Positions 42,990 to 54,815 of a DNA stretch of 64,000 nt are shown piece by piece. Each line of letters opens with the position of its first letter. The first letter of the stretch is position 1. A program made the position numbers and the translations under genes. Under the pieces are notes generated by a model. It saw only the letters and a list, made by a program, of their open reading frames with translations. It had not been told where the DNA came from and ran no database searches. This stretch comes from Leptoclinus maculatus (Eukaryota; Chordata; Actinopteri; Perciformes; Stichaeidae), in the NCBI GenBank assembly GCA_032191485.1, contig JAVDOI010000010.1, forward strand, positions 6,751,318-6,815,317. Direction: 5' to 3'.

Positions 42990-45900
42990 TCATTCAAATG
43001 GACTGCCACCCTGAAAGAAAAGAAAACGTTAAGGGATCTGATAGCTGCATCTGAGGAGTGTGATGTAGTCCAAATGCACTCCATTTTAATAATAAACACT
43101 AGTAGCCTTGGTGGGTACTATTAGCTAGTGCTACTAATCATATAAAGTGTACTAAATACAAAAGGAAACTGAATTGTATCCAAGCAGTCCCTAGTTAAAG
43201 TGCCATGTACACAAATGTATACAAATGGAATGAAAGTGATAATGCTGCTATTTACTTCAGGAAATTAATAAAGCAATACATGAAATATTAAGAAAGAGAA
43301 TGATCTACTAAATTCAATACGTATCCTGCGTGTGCAAATTCTGAATATGAAGGAAATATTTACCAAGAAATGTCCTCCCTGTTTTTCTAGGCTCTGTTCT
43401 TTCTGTTCATTTTTCCATGATGCCATTAGTTGTACTGCGTTTTGCTAAATACCTTCAGGAAGTGTTCAAACTGAGGTTTCAGCTCCTTCATCATGGTTTC
43501 TGCTTTGTCGAGGCAAGAACGTCTCTGCTGCTCTTGAAACTCCTTCAGGAAATCAATTAGCGTCACAATCAGCATCTCTTGAACTCATCCCTTCTCGGGC
43601 CAATGTTTAATAACAAATACTGAAAACAGAGATTTAAAAAAAATGATGCTACTTTACAGCAGTGTTACCTTTATGTTGGTGAGGTGTTCCTGAGAAGTAA
43701 TGTGGGTGTGCACTGAGGATGCAGACGTGGATACGAAGGCACTGCAAGCTGCACAGTGGAACATTTCAATCTTTGTCATGTGGTCAGTTTCCTCCAGAGC
43801 TGACAAAACAAAAGTTCAGGCTGTATTCAGGCTTTGCTTGTCTCAAAGAGAAAATACTGTAACAAGACAGTGTGCATCTCTCACAGTTTTAAAAGATATT
43901 TACCTTGAAGTGCACCATCCTCTATGGCTCGGCTGCACTGATGGCTTTTATACTGCATGACTTTCTATAGACATAAAAAAAAAGACTTCCATCACCAACC
44001 AAGGAGCACCAATGCACCAACATTTGTTTATGTTTCTATGTTATATATATATAGATATAGATATATATATATAAACCATTTGGAAGAAGTAGGACAATAC
44101 TGCTCAGATTGGGGATTCAACCCAGGAATCGTCAACAGGATGTACAGTATTTAACCACATTATGTATCATCTTACCTGTAGGAAGGCTATAGCCAGATCA
44201 TCATAATTATTCTGCTGCTGGATGTGCTCCAGGGTGTCCCAGTGACTCTTGCTCTCCAGGTGATCCTCCAGCTCCCCACCATTGGCTAACTCAACATCAC
44301 AAAGGTCACAAATGATGGGTCTCCTTAAAGAAAAACATGAAGTGTTGCAGAACAATAAAAAGGTCCCATATTGTCTTCTTGATTATAAAGCAGGTCTAGG
44401 TGCTATATAAATACTGTGAATGTCTGAAAAAATGCTCAATCCACGGAGAAATGCACACAGCCCGTACTCAGAAACTGTGCCTTTAAACGAGCAGTCAAAC
44501 TTCCATAAGGTTGTGATGTCTATGCTATACAGTCACCGGTAGAAGTGCTGCTAAACTCACTGCTGAGTCTGTGAAGACGGCGACAGCACAGATGCAGAAG
44601 ATTGGTAAACACTGACCAATCAGAGCAAACTGGAACTTTTTCATTGAAACATGTTACCCCAAATTACAGGTATGAACCTGAAAATAAGCTTGATATATAA
44701 CAAAGCTAGCAAAGTTGTAAAGATATTGTTATGAAATTCTATTAGTTTGCACGATGCTGACTATGTTCTCTCTCTCTCTCACCTTGTTTTTACACTGTAC
44801 CACAATGTGTTCTTAAGTCCAGTGACTGACATATTTGATTTACAACTAGTTCATTCAATCTGGCAATACAATGAACATTTTAGGTGATGACAGCTAACAA
44901 CTAGCCCAGCATAGGAACACAGTTGTGTGGATTCCTTCTTCTTGACAACATACTAGTGATAAACCCTGATAATCTCAGGACTGCAACCACAGCGACAGCT
45001 GATGCTGCACACCAAGCTACTGGGACTGACTTTGGCTTCAGTGCAAACAAGCAGTGAAGTGTGTCGTCCATCTATATTGGTCGAGGCTCTACGTTTGTGC
45101 CACAAGTTAGTCCTGCACGATTGTAGCCCAACTGTATCAGAGGACAATGTGAAACGTGATGAAAATGTGACCATGGTTGTCCTTGTTGTCTCTATGGCCG
45201 GTGAGCGTGATGTGGATACTCTACATGTAACATCTTTAAACAATCGGTGTCTTTGGTTCTTACTTGTCCATTATTATATTTATGTTCCCGTTTCTTGGAT
45301 CCTCTGTGGAAGGTGATACTTGGTCCTGTCCTGTAGAACAATATTATACACTGAATTATTGTTAGGCTCTCAGAGGAAATACAGTACGGTACATGTACTC
45401 ATGACAAATATGAAGAACTGTTTCTCCTATATTTATATTAACTTCTACTATATTTAATTTGAAATGGTGAGACATAACACCAATTTACCTGTTCCCAAGT
45501 ATTTCAACTGTTGATAGTCCTGCTGTAACCTGGGAGGGGATAATCTAACAGCAGTGTTCATCTACAAAGGAGAGAACAGGCTTTAATTAGTATTAGTTAT
45601 CATTAATAACAGAGTACAACCAACAGAGCCAGTATGCTGTATTAGTCTACATCTCAAACTGAATATAACCACAGAACGCAAACTGTATGAATATTTTAAT
45701 TCAGAAAACAAACATGACAACTGTGGTATTTTCAGTCTTATTGGTGATACCTCGCTTTCGTATTCTGGGATTATTATCCTCTCCTCCCCATCGATCCTCT
45801 CTCCTCCATAACATGCAGGAAACTGTTGGGCGGAGGAGGCGTGAATAAGCCTGTCAGGGCTGCAGACCCTGTGGTCCAGAGGGCTGCTTATGGAGTCATA

Positions 45901-48373
45901 ACCCGTTTGATCAAGAGATTCCGTGTTGAGGCTATAAGCCTGTTGTTCAGGCAGTCTATGACCTGGACTGAGACCTTCACTCTGGGTGGGTGTGGTTTCA
46001 GGGCTAAAGTCACGTCTGTCAAGGGGGTGGCTCACTGACTCAGAGTAGCATGACCCCCAGCGGCGCTTTTTACGGAAGTCTCTACTTGGAGACGAACACT
46101 GGTCGTAATCCTCATCAGGTGGGGATTTGTTGTGGTTTTGGGCGTGTAGCATCTCATGCTCAGAGTCTGACGAGAGAGGGTCGTAAGGATCATACATTTC
46201 AACCCTGAGGGAGACAAATGAGGGATTAGTGTGTGTGTGTGTCTGTCTGTGTGTTATGCAATTTACTATTACATAGATCATTTATAAACGGGGATGATAC
46301 CAATAACCACTTAATGCTTACACACACTAACAATGTGCTAACAAACTACATGAACTGTTGGGGAATGGGGAGGAAAATATTTTTCTGGAATAAGATATAA
46401 CTCATAAGAGGCTGTGCACATTTAGTGAATTGTGTCCGTCTTTTTAAGCTCACACTCTGATCCACTGCGTCTTTCCTGCCACTTGCACTTTTACCTCAAG
46501 GTGCCACCTGGAATAATACATAACGAGGTCACCTTCAGACAGCCCATATTTCAGCGCAAGTCACTACAATACAAAGTTAAAGGCTCAAATGTGGGATGTC
46601 CTGGATTGTGCAGACAGGAGACGTTAGTCTCTACCTGACACTTTAGGCCTTTCTCATTTCCCAGTTTGTACATCCTCGATTCCTTTCCTTGCCGTCCTAG
46701 TACAGATGGGAGATGCGATCTGAGGAGGCGGGGAAGAGACGCGAGGCAAGAGGAGTTGAGGCAACAGGCATTTTAAAAAAATGAGACATCCTTGACTCTG
46801 TGCCGTCATTTTAAAGCTAGATCACTTAAATGTCGTGTGGCACAGCTGCATCAGCTGTTCTTTGTTTTTGTTATACCACTGTATCCTACGGTCTGTACAG
46901 ATGAGCATAACAGTGTTCATGAAAACTTCAAGTTCATGACAATATTTACTATTAATTCAATTCAAAAAGTTGCATGTGACAAGAATGTACGTTTGTCATT
47001 TACAACAATTAAGAGTGACATGTGATTGAGTGATATATATTATATACACACAAACACAGTCCTGTCTATCTATATGACAATATGAAATAGAGCAAATTAG
47101 TGCTGAATGCAAGAGAATGTTGTTATTGATATAGTCATTTGAGTCCCGCCATGGTTTGAGATCATTCCAGCTGTGCGTCATGCCTCTTTCATTCGTCACG
47201 AGTGCCAAAAAGACTTCTGCAAAGGTGTTTCCTCGCTTATGGCTCTTCAGACATGCCTCCTCGCTCCTCAAGAGGTATTTTAGGAAACCGAAGGATCGAG
47301 GAACGAGGCGGCACGAAATCGAGAAATGAGAAAGGCCCCATGTCAGTATACTGTAGACATCACGGACTGGCTTACCTTTGTGGACTGTCAGTGTTTTTGT
47401 CCAGAGAGTCATCTTGTTCTCCTAATGGTTTGAATGAAGACCTCCATTTATCATCACAACGATTCACTGTAAATAACAATGGAGAATACAAATTATATTT
47501 TGACAGACTGGTCAGATCAGAAGGATTACAGTTAGCTAAACGTACAGCTAAACGACAATGAACTAAAGCAAGCTGTGCTTGGTTCATTTCCGTTGACTTT
47601 TATTAGTTACTGGGACACGAATTAACACAACAATCCCAAATGATGACTTGGAAAAGGAATCTAAAGACATCTTTTCCCGACAGTTTCAGGCAGAGATTGG
47701 TTTCTATGGATTTCTGTATGGAATCAAAATCGATCAGCAGTTATGAAATCCATCAAAGTAAAATCTGCATTCATTTTGGCCAGCTTTACATTGTTACTGC
47801 ATGCTAATGCAGTTATAGTGCACACTTAATTTAGGAGAAAGATGCATTTATCTTTCAATAACAGACTGGGGCAATCTAGTGGCCCTGGGTTTAAGGGGCC
47901 AGACAAATCTTTGTTGCACGTCGATCCCAATCTCCCCTCATCTCCTGCCATCTATCTACAAGCAACTCTCTAATAAAGGCTAAAATTGCCTGAAAATATG
48001 AACAAAAGATCAATTCATTGTGATAAATTACTGTCTGTGAAAGAATTTCCACATCATACAGAAATGAATCAAATCAGGTAATAACAGTAAACAACACAGC
48101 AGCATGATTTGTTAAATTGGTAGTTGTGCTGTTAAATCCAAGTAATTTGAAGTGAATGAGATTAGACATGCTAAACCACTGGTATGGCCTCATACGGTGT
48201 TAAACCGAGAGCCTGTTTCTAGGTGTGCCTCAATGTCCACTGGAGTTACCTGCACGTTTCTGGGCTGGTTGTGTCTTAGCAGCTATGTCAGACAGACTGT
48301 TGTGTGTGTGGTTTGCTAGCTTCACTGGGATGTGTAGCATTGCTTCTTTGAAGTCCCGGGGTATTCTGTTCAT
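42990..48373 (-). CDS. ZNF326/AKAP95-type zinc finger protein (DBIRD subunit-like)
   Basis: Exons with consistent phase: 48250-48373, 47376-47466, 46204-45751, 45561-45489, 45330-45264, 44323-44176, 43964-43904, 43799-43669, 43542-43453 and 43010-42990. They total 419 residues if the ATG at 48373 is the start (uncertain). Two AKAP95-type fingers are clear: CDLCDVELANGGELEDHLES (with the closing SH) followed by DTLEHIQQQ, and CAACSAFVSTSASSVHTHIT followed by SQEH. The protein ends LKGGSPFE, aligning with the KGENPFE block of ZNF326, and stops there. It lacks the Gly/Tyr/Arg-rich N-terminus of human ZNF326 (582 residues) and instead has a Ser/Asp-rich region (MYDPYDPLSSDSE). Human ZNF326 links Pol II elongation to splicing in the DBIRD complex. 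Position between znf644 and lrrc8d matches ZNF326 in human synteny, but the divergence leaves an AKAP8-like or lineage-specific relative possible. Confidence 0.75.
44355..44690. repeat. Dispersed repeat in znf326-like intron
   Basis: Contains GGTCCCATATTGTCTTC, TATAAAGCAGGTCTAGGTGC, ATGCTCAATCCAC and TGACCAATCAGAGCA. I recall these blocks together from many fish loci. No open frame. The family name is not certain. Confidence 0.55.
46635..47346. mobile_element. Inverted-repeat element (MITE-like) in znf326-like intron
   Basis: The left end carries CTGACACTTTAGGCCTTTCT, continuing CATTTC. The right end, read on the minus strand, is CTGACATGGGGCCTTTCTCA, continuing TTTC. This gives terminal inverted repeats of about 25 bases with a few mismatches. 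The roughly 710-base interior has no transposase. No target duplication was clear. Confidence 0.55.
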
Positions 48374-49444
48374 CACAGAAAAACAGCTGAAACCATTGAA
48401 CTGAACATGAATGCTAACATCAAGAAACCAGGCGAGCAAAGTTAGCTCGTTTAGCATGTTGTGCTGTTAGCTTGGGCTACATATAACGTTAGCTAACTAG
48501 TAGCCTCACACAGAACAGTTTATTGAAAGTAACGTGAGGCAGTTAGTCTCGTGATAAACAAAAACACATTGTCAGGCTTTGAAACTAACACAACAGGCGC
48601 TTTGCTCGACGTTTATAATGTGAAACTTTCTCAAATAAATGAACACATTCGCTAACGTTACCTTCCGAACGGCTGTTGTGTGTATACTGGAGCTCCTCCT
48701 TTAGGTATTGCTAAAGGGTTTAACGGAAAGTTATTCTGAAGATTCATTATTTGGTTGCTTTATAGGAGCAGATATAACATACAAGATGTGAAGCTCGTTC
48801 ACCTACAAAACTGCTGGTTTAACAAACAAATGGCATCTCCCGACAGATGGCAGCACACTGCAATACATGACGGACCTGCCTCTGTACTTTTTTAACTGAT
48901 CCGGACACACACGAACACCTGTATGTTAGTGTCCTGAACAGCTAAATTAGCTGCAGGGCCGCTATTGAACCAGATTTAAATTAGTCTTTCTGCATTAGGT
49001 ACAGTTTTTCCTGTACGAAAGACCTACATATACGCACACAATAATTAAAATAGCACAAACCAGTTGACAAGTTGGAGGCCTCTCAGGTTCCTGAAGGAGG
49101 CCTCAAAGGCCCCAGAGTATACATGTGTCTGTTGTTTAAACTTTTTAATTGTATGTGTTTGAAAATATGTACCACTAAAGTACAATATCATATGACATGA
49201 TCACAGCTTTAAAGTGGCCCTGCATTAGTCTGTCCTGTGTCATAATTTGCATCCTGTATATCCCTAAATATATTTGTGGTTAACTAATGTACCACAAATA
49301 AAGGGTCAGTAGTGGCTCGCATCTAATTTCTGAACCCCCAATGGATTAATCTGGTCATGGATTACATACAAATTATGATTTTTCCTGACACTGACACAAC
49401 TTTGGAAACCATTGCAAATAATGTTAGTATGATACATGCTCGGT

Positions 49445-49775
49445 TATTACATTACATTACATTACAGTCATTTAGCAGACGCTTTTATCCAAAGCGACTT
49501 ACAATAAGTGTATTCAACATAGGTATTCAAGAGAACTACAAGTCACCAGAAGTCATAAATGCATCTAAGAGCATAAACCAGAGAGAAAGTACAGTGCAGA
49601 AACAAACTAATATGAATACAATAAGTGCAACAAACTAGTATGAATACAATAAGTGCTAAGTGGAAGGCTCAGGGTAGTACTTCTTGAAGAGGTGAGTTTT
49701 CAGCCTGCGCCAAAAGATTGGCAGCAACTCTGCTGTCCTGACGTCAGTGGAGTTCATTCCACCACTGTGGTGGTT
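49445..49775 (-). mobile_element. LINE 3' fragment (degenerate ORF2 C-terminus plus 3' UTR with TAATG tail)
   Basis: On the minus strand a degenerate frame reads AELLPIFWRRLKTHLFKKYY and then stops, the typical end of fish LINE reverse-transcriptase proteins. It is preceded by WNEL, after which a small deletion shifts the frame. The 3' UTR reads TAAGTCGCTTTGGATAAAAG, then CGTCTGCTAAATGACTGTAATG, and finishes in tandem TAATG units. It is 5'-truncated and dead. I lean towards the L2/Rex-like clades, but the clade is not certain. Confidence 0.7.
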
Positions 49776-50849
49776 ATATGCTACAGTGTTTATAGTGACT
49801 TCACAATGGAGAAAGAATGCACCCTTATTTTGAAATCTGGGACAAACTTCTAAAGGTACATTTTAATACAGAACATGATCTGCAGAGGAGAGCAGCATTT
49901 GTTCAAAGGTTATTTACTCTCAACAAAGTGAATGAGCGCAACAGTATGAGCAGCAGTATGTGCTGACGCCTTTAAAAGCCATGTAGGGCATCTCAAGGAC
50001 AGTTACATCATGATGTAATTTCTCAGACAAGTTCCCTTACTCGCAGGGTTACTGCAAGGCCATCAATTAGACTGTTGAACAGAAGGCTACATACATGCAT
50101 AACATGCAATAACTCTATGACCTTGACTAGACGAACACAGAAACAGTGAAGCTATTGTTTCCTCCTCACCAGGACTCACTCACTCACTCAACCATTATTA
50201 CTGGTTAGCAGAAAATCATCAGGTTCCCAGTAAAAGCCAACCCACGTACAGGAGAACGGACTGGTCTGATGGGAATTATACTTTTGACATATCTTCTGTA
50301 GGATCATATGGGTGGATGAACACAAGACATCTCTCTTCATCATATTAACATTAGACAACAGGTGGAAGAGATTATGGATTATGTGGGTTAAGCCTAATGA
50401 ACCAGAAGATATGTCAAGACAAAGACTACAGCTTCTTTACTATTAGTGAGCTGGAAACACATCATATGGACTCATTTGCTTGAGTTTATAGAGCTTTTAG
50501 GTGTCTCACTGTAGAATTAGCAGGTTGGGATCGTCACTGAGGTCAGTGTAACCTAGTCCACTATCTGTCTCTTGATGACATGGACAAATGGCCCATGGCT
50601 CAGGGGCCTTTGTATGCCTTGTAGGTGGACATGAGCAAAGACTCTTATTTTGTAAGAGTGAAACTTGTGATGAGTATACCTTTTCCACATTTTGACTTAT
50701 CAAACACAGGTGTGACTAATAAGCTGATTAATTGCTGCATTGCAAGAATTTCTGAGACAGAGGCCTTGGTAATGTTATTAGATCCACATGTGTATTTCCT
50801 GCTATTATGAGTCAAAATAATTAAATGAATCTGATTCATTCACTTCCCT

Positions 50850-51200
50850 TTCTCATTGCAGCATACTGTGTGCTCCAATAACCACACTACCATACCATTT
50901 AGTATGCCAGAAAATACTTTGTATGTCCCAATACATAGTATTTCAAATGCAGTAGTCCAAAAATAACAGGATTTCCTTCTGCATCCAGTCACATTTTGCA
51001 GTTTGCAAGCCAGCATGCTTTTTTGGCTATTCTGACCCACAATCCTCTGTGCAGCAGATAAATGAGCAAGAGGGCGAAAGGGTGCCATGTTATAACGAAG
51101 TAGAATGTCCCAATTGAATGCATACTGCATGCAACCGTGCGTACTGTGTAAGGGCGTCTGCAGTATGTACTGAAGTAAAAAGAAAAAGTATGCGATTCTT
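50850..51200. repeat. Dispersed repeat upstream of lrrc8d 3' end
   Basis: Contains GTATGTCCCAATACATAGTA, GCAGTAGTCCAAAAATA, CACATTTTGCAGTTTGCAAG and CCACAATCCTCTGTGCAGC. I recall this combination from teleost genomes as an interspersed family. Near the ends, GCATACTG and CAGTATG words occur in inverted orientation, which suggests a non-autonomous DNA element. Confidence 0.5.
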
Positions 51201-52281
51201 AACGCAGCTCAAGTGTTTTGTGGAGTGCGTCTGAAGTACACGAATAATGATTAGACATTCATCTAAAATCGTGTTTTATTGTGCCATAAAGCTGTGAACT
51301 TTGAGCATAGGATCACAAAGGTGGTACAGCAGCTCTGAAGAACACAAACTGTATATATAGGCCTACATAGAAATACATTGAGAAGAATGAAGGCAGATGT
51401 GTCGTCATTGTTCAGTTCTGACATGTTAAATAATCAGTCCTACCGGTTTTATTACACATTTCAAACTTCAAAGCATGATTAAAAAGAGTTCCCTTTTATC
51501 AGCTCACGTTGCTCTGGGGACATGTTATCACAAAGGACATTCACCGATCTTTAAATCAATATGTTTTCAATGTGCAAATGAATTACTAAAGGCCTTAGTA
51601 TACAATCTCTACAACAGGAAGGTAAAGGTTAATTTCTGGTGCTTCGTCTCCACCTGAGTTTTCAACTCTAAACTCATTCCTTTGGCTACAAGACATTGAG
51701 AAAAATAAAGGTTTACACGATTGAAATAAAAGTTAAAGCTACTGAGAAAAGAAGTGTTGCATTGTGTCCTCTTCTATAACATGTAGAAATTGCTGTGGAT
51801 AGTGTATGTATGAAAAACTGACAGGAAAACATTACAAATTCATTTTTGGCCTTGTGTTTGTGAAAGCCCTCACTGTAAAAAAAAAGAAAAAGAAAAGAAA
51901 AAGCAGCAGTTAAGGCAAAAAAGATTGTTCCCCATGGTTACAATTATACCTGAGTACAAACAATAATGGAAAATCTACATACTGTGTCATTGGAGCAAAC
52001 AGTTTTGGTCTATAGAGTATTACATAGAGAAGCTAGATTTCTAATGTTTTATTACTCAAAGCTATGAAAAGCCTAAATGCCAAAGAGTTGCTGAATTACA
52101 TACTCAGCAACAAGTAAAACTATCTGTACCATTTTTAATACACAAGCAACTTAGACAACTCATTAAAATAATCAAGAAAATGCATTCATTTTTATGGATA
52201 TTATAATAATAAAGAGTCTCCTCTTACATCCGTTATGCAGGCTTGTCATGACCTCGTGAACCATGAGTCGTGCGTTTTGTG

Positions 52282-54813
52282 CTATAAGCCACTCGTAAAG
52301 GACGCGTTGGTCTCTCGGCTGAAGTTCTCTTTCACTTCCACAGGCAGTGCGTCAAAGAGATGGTCCTCCACAACCAGGCCGCTTTTGCGCAGCAGGCGGC
52401 AGTTTCCCAGCTGGACGGGCAGTCTGTCCAGACAGTTTCCTCTCAGCTCCAGCTGAGTGAGCTGGACCAGTTGACCCACAGTCTCCGGCAGCACGGAGAG
52501 CGCATTGTTCCCCAGACACAGCGCCTTGAGCTTGGTGCATCTGAACAGAGGCTTGGGCAGCGCCTCCAGCTTGTTGGAGTTGATGGCAAAGTGCTGCAGA
52601 TTGTGGAGGAGACCCACATCTGGAGGGAGCACTGAGATGGAGTTGTGGCCCACGTCCAAGTACCGCAGTTTAGGGAGAGTGAACAGGGCCGGAGGCAGGG
52701 ACTCCAGTTTATTGTGAGAGAGGTGGAGAGACTCCAGAGACTTGACCTGGCCAATGGAGGATGGGATGGTGATGATTTTGTTGTGCCACAGTTTAAGACA
52801 CGTCAGCCTCTTGAGATGCTGGAAGCTGATGATCTCCTCGATAGTTCGGATGTTGTTCGATTTCAGGTCGAGTTCCTGCAAGTTGGTCAAGCTGAAAATA
52901 GCGTGGGGAATCCTCTCCAGTTCGCAGGTGTGCAGCTCCAGTTCAATTAGATTTGTCATTTTTTTCAGACTATTTAGTACCACCAGCTTTGTACCATCAT
53001 TGTGCACTACGAGCTTAATCAGATGTGGCGACAGCTCTGTGATGTTTGTAGGCATTTTCATGAGGTTGCTCTTCAAGCACAATGTCTTTAAATGTCTCAA
53101 ATCTCGCATGGACTCTAGACCAATCATTTTGTTATTTTCTGAGCTCAAGTTGCCGATTAGGTTAAGTTCCCTTAAACTCCTCAGCAAGTACACCCATGCC
53201 GGGATCTCAGCAACGTCAGTGAACTTGACATGAAGGCAGCGAAGATGGTCACGGAGAAAAGCAAACCCTGTTTGCTCTACTTTGGCCGGACAGTGGCAGA
53301 GATGCAGCTCCAGCAGGCTGGTCATTTGGGAGACCTTTGCCGAAAACCTCACCTCAGGAATCAGCTCCAGTTTCAGCACTTCCAAGTCCGTGAGGTCAAA
53401 CACTGCATTCGGAAGTCCAGAGAGCATGAAAAGGTGCAGCTCCTGCTGGTCCAGTGCGTTACGGGTCACAAGCTGCCTGAGTTTTTCAAAGGTCCACTCG
53501 TGATTGAGGCTGATCTCCCTAAGCTTGTTTTCACTGACCTCAGACAAGAAGACACCAAAGCGTTTGGAGTAGAGTTGGTCATACTGGTCAACCATGTGTA
53601 AGAGGAATGCAAAGTCATTTTTGACATCAGGAATGTCACTAAAGCTGCTCTCCTCCCGGACTTTCTCGAATGAGTACTCTTTCAGAGGCCGTCGAAACAC
53701 CCAGAAGAGAGAGTACAAGCAAGCCATCCCGTAGATCAAAATCAAAGCCATGTAGCTAATAAGCAGCTTGTTCAGCATGAAAGCCATGTTGTGCGTACAG
53801 AAGAACTTTCTGTACCCCGTTAGCTGTTTGATATCGGGTTCACAATCATGCTTGAAATTTATTTTAGCCAAAAAGGTTGAAGTGTAGGATAATATCAAAA
53901 TAAACTTGACGGTTTTGACAACGGTCTGTGCTACATAAAGCTTGTAGATGAAATCACTGTCCTCCACATGAGCTCTGAATTTTCTTACTTTCTCAAACAA
54001 GGCTTTGGCCTGCTCCCCATCTTTCTTGTCCAGGATGGTCATACTGCTTGGTACCTCTGCGATGGGCTTATCTGCAGAGAACTTCACCCCGAGCATGGGT
54101 GTGGACGAGTTGACATTTGTGCCTTCGTCCTTCCCCTCTAAAGACACCTGCTTGGGTGCACTGGAGGTGCCGGTCAACCGCTGTTTGTTCTCCTCAGAGT
54201 CCTCACAAGCCGTTTCAGACAAAGCCTTCGTGGTCCAGGGAGACTCAAAGCATCTACCTAGAATCGAAACAAAATGCTCAATCTTTGAGCTCGTTTTGGG
54301 GTATTTGAACCAGAAATTGCTACTGACCATGAGAACAATGGTGTGGATGAGTGTGAGGTAAGGAAAGTACTTGGAATACCAGGGCAAGGCAACATGGTAA
54401 CATATTTGGTTGATGAAGATATATTGTTGATAGTCCAGGTTGGTCCTGACCCCTGTCGGTTGAGGTTGATTGACATAATGTTGGTGTGTGACATGGATTT
54501 CATGGGCAATTTCGTCTGGTAAGTCCTTAGTGACGAGGGGGAGGGGGGTTGCCACGGTGGCTGCTGTTGAGGCTGCTTTCTGTGAGCTCTGCTGCGTGAA
54601 CGAGTTAGGCTTAGCTCCTGAGGGGTCCTCCGGGTCCTCCAGACACGGAAGGCAGGCCACCTGGTCCTTGGTGATCTGCATGGTCATGGCGAATATGGCC
54701 AGCATGAGCATGACCAGCCCCAGGTAGTCCATGAAGACGTCCCACCATGGCTTCAGGATGCGGTACGTCGGCTGGATGTCATTCAAGGATGCAACCTCAG
54801 TGAGTGTGAACAT
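52282..54813 (-). CDS. lrrc8d: Volume-regulated anion channel subunit LRRC8D
   Basis: One coding exon of 843 residues (human 858). The ATG is two bases after an acceptor (GTTGCAG|TGATG), so upstream exons are non-coding. It opens MFTLTEVASLNDIQPTYRIL, the family signature. Four membrane segments lie at about 27-46, 149-168, 296-316 and 346-371. The first extracellular loop is long, as in the D paralogue. The intracellular loop includes SPWTTKALSETACEDSEENK and VPSSMTILDKKDGEQAKALF. From about 480 to the end the protein is leucine-rich repeats, closing with RKSGLVVEDHLFDALPVEVK. LRRC8D joins obligatory LRRC8A in hexameric plasma-membrane channels and favours larger or uncharged osmolytes such as taurine; in mammals it also carries cisplatin and blasticidin S. 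The loop length and the D-specific blocks distinguish it from LRRC8B and C. No frameshift is seen. Confidence 0.96.
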   Translation of the reverse strand: MFTLTEVASLNDIQPTYRILKPWWDVFMDYLGLVMLMLAIFAMTMQITKDQVACLPCLEDPEDPSGAKPNSFTQQSSQKAASTAATVATPLPLVTKDLPDEIAHEIHVTHQHYVNQPQPTGVRTNLDYQQYIFINQICYHVALPWYSKYFPYLTLIHTIVLMVSSNFWFKYPKTSSKIEHFVSILGRCFESPWTTKALSETACEDSEENKQRLTGTSSAPKQVSLEGKDEGTNVNSSTPMLGVKFSADKPIAEVPSSMTILDKKDGEQAKALFEKVRKFRAHVEDSDFIYKLYVAQTVVKTVKFILILSYTSTFLAKINFKHDCEPDIKQLTGYRKFFCTHNMAFMLNKLLISYMALILIYGMACLYSLFWVFRRPLKEYSFEKVREESSFSDIPDVKNDFAFLLHMVDQYDQLYSKRFGVFLSEVSENKLREISLNHEWTFEKLRQLVTRNALDQQELHLFMLSGLPNAVFDLTDLEVLKLELIPEVRFSAKVSQMTSLLELHLCHCPAKVEQTGFAFLRDHLRCLHVKFTDVAEIPAWVYLLRSLRELNLIGNLSSENNKMIGLESMRDLRHLKTLCLKSNLMKMPTNITELSPHLIKLVVHNDGTKLVVLNSLKKMTNLIELELHTCELERIPHAIFSLTNLQELDLKSNNIRTIEEIISFQHLKRLTCLKLWHNKIITIPSSIGQVKSLESLHLSHNKLESLPPALFTLPKLRYLDVGHNSISVLPPDVGLLHNLQHFAINSNKLEALPKPLFRCTKLKALCLGNNALSVLPETVGQLVQLTQLELRGNCLDRLPVQLGNCRLLRKSGLVVEDHLFDALPVEVKENFSRETNASFTSGL

Positions 54814-54815
54814 CA

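Larger units (their letters stand above)
48374..52281. other. Intergenic stretch between znf326-like and lrrc8d
   Basis: No coding exon is supported. It holds the upstream region of the znf326-like gene, a LINE 3' fragment (49445-49775), an interspersed repeat (50850-51200) and the probable lrrc8d 3' UTR at its right end. A (GAAAAA)-type A-rich run lies near 51877-51903. Confidence 0.6.

Noticed and set aside
44953..45316. Overlapping ~100-residue frames on both strands
   Set aside because: They lie mainly in an intron of the znf326-like gene; no recognisable domain and no flanking splice sites apart from the short real exon at 45264-45330.
52360..54727. Many plus-strand open frames of 60-160 residues
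   Set aside because: All are antisense shadows of the single lrrc8d coding exon.
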